Positions 1 to 7,698 of a stretch of DNA of 64,000 nt are shown one piece after another (positions within the stretch are counted from its first letter, which is position 1; every line of letters starts with the position of its first letter). Both the position numbers and the translations under genes were made by a program. The notes below the pieces were generated by a model. It made no database searches. It was not told the DNA's origin and saw nothing but the letters and a program-made list of their open reading frames with translations. The stretch is from Streptomyces tuirus (lineage in GTDB: Bacteria > Actinomycetota > Actinomycetes > Streptomycetales > Streptomycetaceae), in NCBI RefSeq assembly GCF_014701095.1, contig NZ_AP023439.1:1290001-1354000 (forward strand). Reading direction: 5' to 3'.

Positions 1-1118
1 AGCGCGGCCGGTGCGTCCAGATCGTTCGCGAGGGCCTCGCGGATCTCGTCGACGAGCGCCTCCGCCGACGGCCCGTCGGGCCGGGACACGGCCGCCCGCC
101 AGCGGCCGAGCCGCTCGACGGCGTCCTCAAGCACCTGCTCGGTGTACTCCCAGTCGGAGCGGTAGTGGTGGGCGAGCAGCGCGAGCCGGATGGCGGCCGG
201 GTCGACGCCGTCGTGCCGGAGCTTGGAGACGAAGACCAGGTTGCCCTTGGACTTGGACATCTTCTCGCCGTCCAGGGCGACCATGCCGGCGTGCACGTAC
301 GCCTTGGCCATGGGGAACTCGCCGGTGAGGGCCTGGGCGTGCGAGGCGCCCATCTCGTGGTGCGGGAAGGCGAGGTCGGAGCCGCCGCCCTGGATGTCGA
401 AGCCCATGCCGAGGTGGTCGAGGGCGATGGCCACACACTCGATGTGCCAGCCGGGCCGTCCCCGCCCGAGCGATCCGCCGTCCCAGCTGGGCTCGCCCTC
501 GCGGGCGGCCATCCAGAGCATCGGGTCGAGCGGGTTCTTCTTGCCCGGCCGGTCCGGGTCGCCGCCGCGCTCGGCGGACAGCAGCCGCATCGCCGCGGCG
601 TCGAGATTGGAGACCTTGCCGAAGTGCGGGTCGGACTCGACGGAGAAGTAGACGTCCCCCTCCAGTTCGTAGGCCGCGCCGGCGTCCCGGAGCCGCTCGA
701 CCAGCGGGACGATCCCGGGTATGGCCTCGACGGCGCCTATGTACTGCCGCGGCGGCAGCATCCGCAGGGCCGTCATGTCCTCACGGAAGAGGGCCGTCTC
801 CTTCTCGGCGAGCGCGACCCAGTCGACGCCGTCACGCTGCGCCCGCTCCAGGAGCGGATCGTCGACGTCGGTGACGTTCTGGACGTAGTGAACCTGCCGC
901 TTGGTGTCGAGCCACACGCGCTGCACGAGGTCGAACGCGTTGTAGGTCGCCGCGTGTCCCAGGTGTGTGGCGTCGTACGGGGTGATGCCACAGACGTAGA
1001 TACGGGCGACGGGACCGGGGTCGAGGGTGACGAGGCCGCCGGTCGCGGTGTCGTGGATCCTCAGGTCGCGGCCCTGACCAGGCAGGGCGGGGACCTCGGA
1101 AGCGGGCCAGGCATGCAT
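1..1118 (-). CDS. mshC: L-cysteine:1D-myo-inosityl 2-amino-2-deoxy-alpha-D-glucopyranoside ligase (mycothiol synthesis), C-terminus cut by window edge
   Basis: MshC joins cysteine to GlcN-Ins using ATP, the third enzymatic step of mycothiol synthesis in the cytosol. About 372 codons are visible; from memory the family is a little over 400 residues, so the C-terminal tail lies outside the window. It is a class I CysRS-like fold: the HIGH-type motif THLGHA is at residues 51-56 and GEKMSKSKG lies further on. Zinc ligands match the family: C43 in YVCGITPYD, then a WHIEC cysteine and a PHHEMG histidine. The start at 1118 (MHAWPASEV) fits a -10-like TAGGCT only 6 nt upstream with no ribosome site, so the mRNA is probably leaderless. 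An ordinary CysRS is less likely given the N-terminus and neighbours. Confidence 0.96.
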   Translation of the reverse strand, partial: MHAWPASEVPALPGQGRDLRIHDTATGGLVTLDPGPVARIYVCGITPYDATHLGHAATYNAFDLVQRVWLDTKRQVHYVQNVTDVDDPLLERAQRDGVDWVALAEKETALFREDMTALRMLPPRQYIGAVEAIPGIVPLVERLRDAGAAYELEGDVYFSVESDPHFGKVSNLDAAAMRLLSAERGGDPDRPGKKNPLDPMLWMAAREGEPSWDGGSLGRGRPGWHIECVAIALDHLGMGFDIQGGGSDLAFPHHEMGASHAQALTGEFPMAKAYVHAGMVALDGEKMSKSKGNLVFVSKLRHDGVDPAAIRLALLAHHYRSDWEYTEQVLEDAVERLGRWRAAVSRPDGPSAEALVDEIREALANDLDAPAA

Positions 1119-1124
1119 GCCATG

Positions 1125-1130
1125 AGCCTA
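1125..1130 (-). promoter_or_regulatory. -10 element of predicted leaderless mshC promoter
   Basis: TAGGCT on the minus strand ends 6 nt before the mshC ATG, which would place the transcript start at or next to the A of the start codon. No Shine-Dalgarno sequence is visible between them. No convincing -35 box is seen. Confidence 0.5.
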
Positions 1131-1213
1131 ACCGGACTGAAGTTCCATATACGAATGGGAGCGGGCCACACGGCCGAGAAGGCGCTCTTGCGGTGTTCCC
1201 ACTGGCTGTGCTG

Positions 1214-2044
1214 CTACACGGGTGGCCAGGGAATCGCAGGCCATTCCCCGCTCGGCTCCGGGTGGGTCCCCGAGGCGAGCAGGGTGCCGACCCGCGCGCG
1301 GGTTGCGTCGATCTCGGCTCCGGTGATCAGCGGTTCGAGCCGCACGGCGAGCGGGCCGCCCTCGGCCAGGCCCTTCCTGAGGCCTTCGAGGACCTCGACG
1401 GCCTCCTCGGTGAGGGCCGCCCCCGCCCAGCCCCACAGCAGGGTCCGCAGCTTGTTCTCGGCGTTGAAGGTGACCCCGTGGTCGATGCCGTAGAGCCGTC
1501 CGTCACCGGTGGGCAGCAGGTGGCCGCCCTTGCGGTCGGCGTTGTTGATGACCGCGTCGAGGACCGCGAGCCGCCGCAGCCTTTCGTCGTCGGCGTGCAC
1601 GAGCAGCGCGGTGCGTCCCTCGCCGACCTCGGCGAAGCCGATCGCCTTCCAGCCCGGCTCGGGCTCCTCGCCGTCGACCAGGGCGAGCAGCTCCGCCCCG
1701 GGCGTCACCTCGACCCACAGCTGGCACATGCCCTCGCCGTAGGGACCCTCGCGCAGCACGGTGGGCGGCACCAGGCCCCAGCCGGTGGCCTCGGAGACCT
1801 CGTACGCCGCGACCTCGCGCTGGGCCAGCGTCCCGTCGGGGAAGTCCCACAGGGGCCGCTCCCCCGCGACCGGCTTGTAGATGCAGGCCGCGTCCTCGCC
1901 GTCGTACGACACCGTGCAGTACAGGGCCGCGTTGGAGGCTTCACGGATGCGTCCGCGGACGGTCAAGTCGCCGCGGGCGAGCAGCCCGGCGGCGTCCGGT
2001 GGAGGCGTCACGCTCCGCGGCGGTATCCGTTCTGGCGCGGACAT
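1214..2044 (-). CDS. PI3/PI4-kinase-like conserved actinobacterial protein (SCO1664 type)
   Basis: A 276-residue protein of a family conserved next to mshC in actinobacteria and annotated as phosphatidylinositol 3-/4-kinase-like. The kinase-like catalytic part shows VINNADRKGGH followed by YGIDHGVTF, equivalent to the catalytic and metal-binding loops of the PI-kinase fold. An N-terminal YKPVAGERPLWDFP segment resembles the ATP-binding lysine strand. Its real substrate is not established to my knowledge. The start at 2044 (MSAPERIPP) is chosen because GGAAGGA sits about 5 nt upstream; it overlaps the end of the DUF3090 gene by 37 bp, so the two are translated in series from the 2595 side. Confidence 0.85.
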   Translation of the reverse strand: MSAPERIPPRSVTPPPDAAGLLARGDLTVRGRIREASNAALYCTVSYDGEDAACIYKPVAGERPLWDFPDGTLAQREVAAYEVSEATGWGLVPPTVLREGPYGEGMCQLWVEVTPGAELLALVDGEEPEPGWKAIGFAEVGEGRTALLVHADDERLRRLAVLDAVINNADRKGGHLLPTGDGRLYGIDHGVTFNAENKLRTLLWGWAGAALTEEAVEVLEGLRKGLAEGGPLAVRLEPLITGAEIDATRARVGTLLASGTHPEPSGEWPAIPWPPV

Positions 2045-2595
2045 ACGTGTCCTTCCGGGTCGAGCGGGAGGCTGCACAGCGGGCACGGCGGCCGCCCGGC
2101 GTTGACGACGTCGAGGGCGCGCTTGGCGAAGGCCCTGGCCTGCGTGCCGGTGAGCCGGACCCGCAGCATCGGCGGCCCGTTCTCCTCGTCCTGGAGCAGC
2201 CGCTCCTCGGCCTCGGCGAGGTCCTCCTCGGATTCCGCGTCGAGCTCCACGAGCGCCTGCGCCTCGACGATCATGAGCTGCTCGTCGCCGTCCCAGGCGA
2301 GCGCCATGGTGCCGACCCGGAACTCCTCCTCGATGGGGGTGTCCAGCGGGGCGGTGTCGGTGTCCGAGGGTGCGACGGCGGGGACGTGGGCGCTGCCGCC
2401 GCTACGGCGTACGACCTCGTCGAGCAGCTCGTCCATGCGTTCGGCGAGCGCTGCGACCTGCGTCTTCTCCAGCGCCACGCTGGTCACCCGGGAACCTGCG
2501 GTGGCCTGGAGGAAGAACGAACGGCGCCCGGGCAGTCCGACCGTACCGGCCACGAAACGCTCCGGATGGTCGTAGAGGAACACCTGACGGGACAC
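2008..2595 (-). CDS. DUF3090 family protein
   Basis: A 195-residue protein beginning VSRQVFLYDHPERFVAG, the hallmark N-terminus of DUF3090, which is nearly universal in actinobacteria and has no assigned reaction. The C-terminus carries a small zinc-ribbon: CPLC (C171, C174), then a single C185 in HVCPRQNGY; a fourth ligand may be the nearby histidine. The GTG start at 2595 is preceded by GGAGACAGGAC; an in-frame ATG 13 codons upstream is rejected because the conserved N-terminus begins here. It lies between the histidine phosphatase and the kinase-like gene on the same strand, a conserved neighbourhood that suggests a shared unknown role. Confidence 0.88.
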   Translation of the reverse strand: MSRQVFLYDHPERFVAGTVGLPGRRSFFLQATAGSRVTSVALEKTQVAALAERMDELLDEVVRRSGGSAHVPAVAPSDTDTAPLDTPIEEEFRVGTMALAWDGDEQLMIVEAQALVELDAESEEDLAEAEERLLQDEENGPPMLRVRLTGTQARAFAKRALDVVNAGRPPCPLCSLPLDPEGHVCPRQNGYRRGA

Positions 2596-2673
2596 GTCCT
2601 GTCTCCATTGAAATCGTGGGAACCGTGTGACCACGGCACTGCTGCGACCGCTTCACCCTACTGCGGCGAACGA

Positions 2674-3360
2674 TCACGGTGCGCCCGCACCGCCCCCGAC
2701 TTCGGCCTCGCCGCCCGGCGGTTCCTCGCGCGGCGCCAGGGACCTGAAGTCACCCGTGTCACCGAGGCGGACAAGAAACGGCCGCAGGCGTGTGTAGCGG
2801 ATCGCGGTGATGGAACACGGTTCCACGGAAAGCCGCTGGAAGAGGTCCAAGTGAAGTCCGAGTGCGTCGGCGACGAGCGACTTGATGATGTCGCCGTGCG
2901 AGCACATGAGGTAGACGGCGTCGGCGCCGTGGTCGCGCTCCACGCGTGCGTTCCACTCGCGTACGGCCTCGGCGGCGCGCGACTGCATGGCCCGCATGGA
3001 CTCCCCGCCGGGGAAGGCCGCCGCGGACGGATGGGCCTGCACCACCTCCATGAGGGGCTCGTCCTTGAGCTCGGCGAGCTTGCGTCCGGACCAGTCGCCG
3101 TAGTGGCACTCTCCGATGCGCTCGTCGGTGTGCGGGCTCAGGTCCGGCCGGGCCTCCAGCAGCGGCCGGAGCGTTTCCTGGCAGCGCTGGAGCGGGCTGG
3201 TGACGATTTCGGCGAGGGGCAGTTCGGCGAGCCGCCCGGGGAGCGCGGCGGCCTGGGCGGCGCCGCGCTCGTCGAGGGCGACGCCGGGTGTCCAGCCGGC
3301 GAGCAGTCCCTCGGTGTTGGCGGTGGAGCGTCCGTGCCTGACCAGGATGAGCGTGGGCAT
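2674..3360 (-). CDS. Histidine phosphatase family protein (phosphoglycerate mutase-like)
   Basis: A 228-residue member of histidine phosphatase branch 1. The catalytic LVRHGRST motif is at residues 6-13 (nucleophilic H9), a later GGESM glutamate region supplies the acid, and SHGD holds the second catalytic histidine. The family removes phosphate from small molecules or acts as a mutase; the substrate here cannot be read. The start at 3360 (MPTLILVRHG) puts the motif at its usual distance from the N-terminus; the longer upstream frame adds 27 non-conserved residues. TACGCT lies 7 nt before this ATG, so translation is probably leaderless. It is divergent from corA across 61 bp and leads the DUF3090/kinase-like cluster. 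Confidence 0.88.
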   Translation of the reverse strand: MPTLILVRHGRSTANTEGLLAGWTPGVALDERGAAQAAALPGRLAELPLAEIVTSPLQRCQETLRPLLEARPDLSPHTDERIGECHYGDWSGRKLAELKDEPLMEVVQAHPSAAAFPGGESMRAMQSRAAEAVREWNARVERDHGADAVYLMCSHGDIIKSLVADALGLHLDLFQRLSVEPCSITAIRYTRLRPFLVRLGDTGDFRSLAPREEPPGGEAEVGGGAGAP

Positions 3361-3367
3361 GCGCTCC

Positions 3368-3373
3368 AGCGTA
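3368..3373 (-). promoter_or_regulatory. -10 element of predicted leaderless promoter
   Basis: TACGCT on the minus strand, separated by exactly 7 nt from the ATG of the histidine phosphatase at 3360. This spacing places the transcript start at the start codon. Confidence 0.45.
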
Positions 3374-3421
3374 GGCGCACGCACGTGTGTGGTGTCGTTC
3401 GAGTGACGGGAGACTCGCTTC

Positions 3422-4417
3422 GTGATCGTCGACTGTGCCATCTACCGCGACGGACAGCGGGCGGAAGGGCCCGAGGATCTCTCCGACGCCCTGGGTGAGG
3501 CCCGCGCGGAGGGCGGGTTCGTGTGGATCGGGCTGCACGAGCCGACGGAGGCCGAGTTCGACCATGTGTCCCGGGAGTTCGGGCTGCACCCGCTGGCCGT
3601 CGAGGACGCCCTCAAGGCCCACCAGCGGCCCAAGCTGGAGGTGTACGACGACTCGCTCTTCGTGGTGCTCAAGCCGGTGGAGTACGAGCAGCGGAGCGAC
3701 ACCGTCTCCTCCGGCGAGATCATGATCTTCCTGGGTGAAGGGTTCGTGGTGACCGTCCGGCACGGCGAGGGCGCCCCGCTCAAGGCCGTACGGGACCGGC
3801 TGGAGCAGGAGCCGGAGCTGCTCGGCAAGGGCCCGACGGCCGTGCTGTACGCGGTCGCCGACGCCACCGTCGACCACTACCTGGACGTGGCGACCGAGTT
3901 GCAGACCGACCTGGAGGGTCTGGAGGCGGAGGTCTTCTCGCCGGACGGCGGGGGCTCACGGAACACGGCGTCCCGGATCTACGACTTCAAGCGGCAGGTC
4001 CTGGAGTTCCGCCGGGCGACCGGGCCGCTGGCCCCGCCGATGAGCCGGCTGGCGGGCACGGCGTCGACCGGCGTGACCGTGCCGTTCGTGGACGACCGGG
4101 CCCGGCCGTTCTTCCGCGACGTCAGCGACCACCTGACGCGCGTGAACGAGTCCGTGGAGAACCTGGACCGGCTGGTGTCGGACATCCTCTCGGCGCATCT
4201 GGCGCAGATGAGCGTCCGGCAGAACGACGACATGCGGAAGATCTCCGCGTGGGCGGCCATGGCCGCGATCCCCACGATGCTCGCGGGGATCTACGGCATG
4301 AACTTCGAGCACATGCCCGAGCTGCGCTGGGTCTGGTCCTATCCGGCCCTGATCGCCCTGATGGCCGTCCTGGAGATCATGGTCTTCCGGATGTTCAAGC
4401 GCCGGGGCTGGTTGTAG
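3422..4417 (+). CDS. corA: CorA family magnesium/cobalt channel
   Basis: A 331-residue CorA-type divalent cation channel of the inner membrane. It shows a large acidic N-terminal cytoplasmic domain, a long helical stalk (about 180-270, with the GSRNTASRIYDFKRQ region) and the diagnostic YGMN selectivity motif with GMN at 292-294 between two C-terminal membrane segments. The tail ends in the basic MFKRRGWL, typical of the family. The start is GTG at 3422 (VIVDCAIYRDG). It converges with the ferritin-like gene, only 10 bp separating the two stop codons, with no terminator hairpin visible. Magnesium is the usual substrate. Confidence 0.93.
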   Translation: MIVDCAIYRDGQRAEGPEDLSDALGEARAEGGFVWIGLHEPTEAEFDHVSREFGLHPLAVEDALKAHQRPKLEVYDDSLFVVLKPVEYEQRSDTVSSGEIMIFLGEGFVVTVRHGEGAPLKAVRDRLEQEPELLGKGPTAVLYAVADATVDHYLDVATELQTDLEGLEAEVFSPDGGGSRNTASRIYDFKRQVLEFRRATGPLAPPMSRLAGTASTGVTVPFVDDRARPFFRDVSDHLTRVNESVENLDRLVSDILSAHLAQMSVRQNDDMRKISAWAAMAAIPTMLAGIYGMNFEHMPELRWVWSYPALIALMAVLEIMVFRMFKRRGWL

Positions 4418-4427
4418 CCGGGCCGGC

Positions 4428-5216
4428 TCAGGCGAACTCGGGCTCCGGGCTCGCGGGTCCGCCGAGGGCGTTGCGGCGCTCGGGCGTCGTCAGCGACACC
4501 ATCCGGCGCCAGCCGCCCAGGCGTTCGTAGGCGTACACCGCGTGGATGCCCGCCGCGAGCACCGCCGACTTGGCCCTGGACCAGCCGAGGACGCGGCCCA
4601 TGTGCGCCATGACGGCGAGGCTCACGTCGCGGTAGATGCGGATCTCGGCCAGCGCGCACTCGCGCAGGGTGCGCTGGATGACCCGGCCGTGGCCCGCGTA
4701 GGCGAAGCGCAGCAGTTCCTCGTGGCAGTAGGCGAGGTGGTTGTCCTCGTCGTTCGAGATCTGCTTGACCGCGCGGCCGATGTCGGGGTGGTCGGCGAAG
4801 TGCCTGCGGAGCAGGTCCATCTGCTCGGACGCGCGCTGCTCGGTGACCCTGCTGTGGGAGAGGTAGGTGACGATGTTCTGGACCGTGAGCCGCTCGTCGC
4901 GGTTCAGCTGCTCGTGCGCGAGGCCGATGCCGTTCTTCTCCAGGAGCATGGTGTAGTCGGTCTCCGGCGGGACCGGGACGGGGTCGAGGCCGCGCTTCTT
5001 CATCAGGGCGTTGAAGATCCGGCCGTGCTTGTCCTCGTCGGCGCCGTGCCGGCTGATCTTGGGGGCGAGGTCGCGCTCGGCCTCGGGCACGAGCGCGGCG
5101 ATCCGGGCGTTCTCCCAGCCGCCCTGGGACTCGCCGCTCGCGGCGATCGAGCAGAACAGGGCGAAGGACTCGTCGTTGTCGAGGATCTCCTGGAACAGAC
5201 TCTTGGCCGAAAGCAT
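4428..5216 (-). CDS. Ferritin-like superfamily protein
   Basis: A 262-residue four-helix-bundle protein. Metal-ligand-like patterns are visible: E-x-x-H style HGADEDKHG in the first half and NDEDNHLAYCHEEL in the second, separated by about 100 residues as in diiron ferritin-like proteins. The start at 5216 (MLSAKSLFQ) is supported by GGGAGAGG 8 nt upstream; the longer frame would add 59 low-quality residues. It has no signal peptide, so is cytosolic. Iron storage, oxidase or hydroxylase activity are all possible; nothing in the context decides. It is a single gene with its own promoter in the gap to the LLM gene. Confidence 0.78.
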   Translation of the reverse strand: MLSAKSLFQEILDNDESFALFCSIAASGESQGGWENARIAALVPEAERDLAPKISRHGADEDKHGRIFNALMKKRGLDPVPVPPETDYTMLLEKNGIGLAHEQLNRDERLTVQNIVTYLSHSRVTEQRASEQMDLLRRHFADHPDIGRAVKQISNDEDNHLAYCHEELLRFAYAGHGRVIQRTLRECALAEIRIYRDVSLAVMAHMGRVLGWSRAKSAVLAAGIHAVYAYERLGGWRRMVSLTTPERRNALGGPASPEPEFA

Positions 5217-5419
5217 CGTGGGCACCTCTCCCGCGCGCGTGGGTGTACCGCGGCTTTCCCGCAGGTTCCGCGAACAACGAGTCAAGTGCGGGGCGGGGGG
5301 TGCTGCAACAGGTGTGAGGGACAACTCCGCCGAATGGAGGACGCGGGGGGAGGCGTGCCGGGCCGGGTGAGTGCCGCCGTCCCGTAACCGCAAGGGGCCT
5401 TGACCGTTGTTGTGTGTAA

Positions 5420-5460
5420 CGGCCGTGGCGGGGAAGACCCCCGAGCCCCCACCACGGCCG
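5420..5460 (-). terminator. Stem-loop terminator downstream of the LLM oxidoreductase gene
   Basis: CGGCCGTGG and CCACGGCCG form a perfect 9-bp stem about 20 bp past the stop of the LLM gene on its strand; the intervening sequence contains a further GGGG/CCCC pair. No U-tract follows, as usual in Streptomyces. Confidence 0.6.
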
Positions 5461-5478
5461 CTGAAACTCCCGGCCGGT

Positions 5479-6534
5479 TCAGGCGAGCCCGGCGCGCTCC
5501 AGGGCCTCCGTCCCGGCCCGCAGGGACGCGAGCCGCTCGTCGAGCGTGAAGCCCGCCGGCGCGAGGGACAGGGTGGTGACCCCGGCGGCGGCGTAGGCCT
5601 TCATCCGGTCGGCGATCCGGTCCACGGAACCGAGCAGGGTCGTCTTGTCGATCAGGTCGTGCGGGACGGCGGCCGCGGCGCCCTGCTTGTCACCGGAGAG
5701 GTACTTGCTCTGGATCTCGGCGGCTTCCTGCTCGTAGCCCATGCGCCGGGCGAGCTGGTTGTAGAAGTTCTGCTTGGGGCTGCCCATGCCGCCGACGTAC
5801 AGCGCGGTGTACGGGCGGAAGGTGTCGGCGAGCGTGGCGACGTCCTTGTCCTCGCCGACGGCGAGCGGCAGGGTCGGGCAGACGTCGAACCCGTCGAGGG
5901 TCTTGCCGGCCTTCTCGCGCCCGGCCCGCAGGTACGAGATCGTCGTGTCCTCGAGGTGCTCGGCGGAGGGGAAGATCAGCAGGGCGCCGTCGGCGATCTC
6001 ACCGGTCTGCTCGAGGTTCTTCGGGCCGATCGCGGCGATGTACAGGGGGATGTGCTCGCGCTGCGGGTGCACGGTCAGCTTGATCGGCTTGCCGGGGCCG
6101 CCGGGCAGCGGCAGGGTCCAGTGCTGCCCCTCGTAGGACAGCCGCTCGCGGGTCATGGCCTTGCGGACGATCTCGACGTACTCGCGGGTGCGGGCGAGCG
6201 GCTTGTCGAACTTGACGCCGTACCAGCCCTCGGAGACCTGCGGGCCGGAGACGCCGAGGCCGAGGCGGAAGCGGCCGCCGGAGAGGGAGTCGAGGGTGGC
6301 GGCGGTCATGGCCGTCATCGCGGGCTGGCGGGCCGGGATCTGGAAGATGGCGGAGCCGACGTCGATGCGCTCGGTCTGGGCGGCGACCCAGCTCAGCACG
6401 GTGGCGGCGTCGGAGCCATAGGCCTCGGCGGCCCAGCAGACGGAGTATCCGAGCCGGTCGGCCTCCTGGGCGACGGCCAGGTTGTCCGCGTCCATTCCGG
6501 CACCCCAGTAGCCGAGGTTGATACCGAGCTGCAT
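5479..6534 (-). CDS. LLM class F420-dependent oxidoreductase
   Basis: A 351-residue luciferase-like TIM-barrel flavin/F420 oxidoreductase. The N-terminus MQLGINLGYWGAGMDADN, the TERIDVGSAIFQIPARQPAMTAMTAATLDSLSGG-type region (about 55-88) and RFRLGLGVSGPQ are characteristic of F420-dependent LLM proteins of actinobacteria; the glycine-rich GPKNLEQTGEIADG stretch near 170 belongs to the cofactor site. Substrate unknown. Start at 6534 with AAGGGGA about 7 nt upstream. A perfect 14-nt palindrome overlaps that ribosome site, suggesting repression by a TetR-like regulator not encoded nearby. Monocistronic, with a terminator behind it. Confidence 0.9.
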   Translation of the reverse strand: MQLGINLGYWGAGMDADNLAVAQEADRLGYSVCWAAEAYGSDAATVLSWVAAQTERIDVGSAIFQIPARQPAMTAMTAATLDSLSGGRFRLGLGVSGPQVSEGWYGVKFDKPLARTREYVEIVRKAMTRERLSYEGQHWTLPLPGGPGKPIKLTVHPQREHIPLYIAAIGPKNLEQTGEIADGALLIFPSAEHLEDTTISYLRAGREKAGKTLDGFDVCPTLPLAVGEDKDVATLADTFRPYTALYVGGMGSPKQNFYNQLARRMGYEQEAAEIQSKYLSGDKQGAAAAVPHDLIDKTTLLGSVDRIADRMKAYAAAGVTTLSLAPAGFTLDERLASLRAGTEALERAGLA

Positions 6535-6545
6535 GCCGCATCCCC

Positions 6546-6559
6546 TTACTGATCAGTAA
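6546..6559. promoter_or_regulatory. Palindromic operator candidate upstream of LLM gene
   Basis: TTACTGATCAGTAA is a perfect 14-nt palindrome, AT-rich against the surrounding G+C-rich DNA, located 12-25 nt upstream of the LLM start codon and overlapping its ribosome site. It has the form of a TetR-family operator. No matching copy was seen elsewhere in the window. Confidence 0.45.
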
Positions 6560-6711
6560 CGTGCCTTGTGCGGGCACCTTAGCGCGGGGGCCGGGGCGAG
6601 GTACACGGCCACAGCCTCCCGGTCGTGCCGTCCCGCCCCCGTCCCCGTCCCCGGAAATCCGTGGTCCGCAGCCACCCACACCGTAGGTTCTGGCCAGTAA
6701 TCTCGGCGTTC

Positions 6712-7698
6712 ATGGAGCAGAGGCATCTCGGCCGCACCGGCCTTCGTGTGTCCCGGATCGGACTCGGCACCCTGACCTGGGGGCGGGACACCGACGAGCA
6801 TGACGCCGCGGACCTCATGAAGACGTTCTGGGAAGCGGGCGGGACCCTCGTCGACACCGCGGACGTGTACGGCGACGGTGGGGCCGAGTACCTGCTCGGC
6901 AGGCTCATGGACGGCCTGGTGCCGCGCCGTGACCTGGTCATCTCGACCAAGGCCGGCAGTGTGCCGGACCCGGACCGCCGCTTCGACTGCTCCCGCGGCC
7001 ATCTGCTCGCGGCGCTGGACGGCTCGCTGGCGCGGCTCGGCACCGACTACGTCGACCTGTGGCATGTGCACGCGTACGACCCGGACACCCCGCTGGAGGA
7101 GACCCTCCAGGCCCTCGACCTGGCGGTCTCCAGCGGGCGTGCCCGCTACGCCGCCGTCTCCAACTTCTGCGGCTGGCAGCTGGCCAGGGCCGCGACCTGG
7201 CAGCTCGCGGCTCCCGGCACCCGGACCCGGGTGGCCGGTACGCAGCTGGAGTACTCCCTGCTCCAGCGCGGTGTCGAGCGTGAGGTGCTGCCGGCCGCGC
7301 TGGAGCTGGGCATAGGCCTGCTGCCGTCCTCGCCGCTCGGGCGCGGGGTGCTGACGGGCAAGTACCGGGGCGACACGATGCCGCCGGACTCACGTGGTGC
7401 GTCGGAGCATCTCGCGCCCTTCGTCGCGCCGTACCTCGACGACACGGCGAGCCGCATCGTGGACGCCGTGGCGACCGCGGCCGACGGGCTCGCGGTGACG
7501 CCGCTCCACGTCGCCCTGGCGTGGGTGCGCGACCGGCCGGGCGTGACCGCCCCGATCGTCGGCGCGCGCAACGCGCTGCAGCTCACGGCGGCATTGTCAG
7601 TGGAGACCCTTAGTCTTCCTGACGAGATCTGCCGGGCGCTCGACGATGTGTCGGCGCCCGTGCACCGCTATCCCGATCACGACTGGAGCACGCTGTGA
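6712..7698 (+). CDS. Aldo/keto reductase
   Basis: A 328-residue NADPH-dependent aldo/keto reductase of the AKR superfamily (TIM barrel, cytosolic). The catalytic tetrad is visible: D48 and Y53 in DTADVYG, K80 in STKAG and H120 in LWHVHAYDP. GARNALQL near the C-terminus is the NADP phosphate-binding region. The start MEQRHLGRTGLRVSRIGLG at 6712 matches the family N-terminus; the frame is open 87 nt further upstream but that part is unconserved. Its stop overlaps the start of the next gene (GTGA at 7695-7698), so the pair is translationally coupled. Substrate unknown. Confidence 0.92.
   Translation: MEQRHLGRTGLRVSRIGLGTLTWGRDTDEHDAADLMKTFWEAGGTLVDTADVYGDGGAEYLLGRLMDGLVPRRDLVISTKAGSVPDPDRRFDCSRGHLLAALDGSLARLGTDYVDLWHVHAYDPDTPLEETLQALDLAVSSGRARYAAVSNFCGWQLARAATWQLAAPGTRTRVAGTQLEYSLLQRGVEREVLPAALELGIGLLPSSPLGRGVLTGKYRGDTMPPDSRGASEHLAPFVAPYLDDTASRIVDAVATAADGLAVTPLHVALAWVRDRPGVTAPIVGARNALQLTAALSVETLSLPDEICRALDDVSAPVHRYPDHDWSTL

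Noticed and set aside
165..1493. Long plus-strand open frame (442 codons) over mshC
   Set aside because: It is the antisense shadow of mshC; the translation lacks any family feature, while the minus strand gives a full MshC with zinc and KMSKS motifs.
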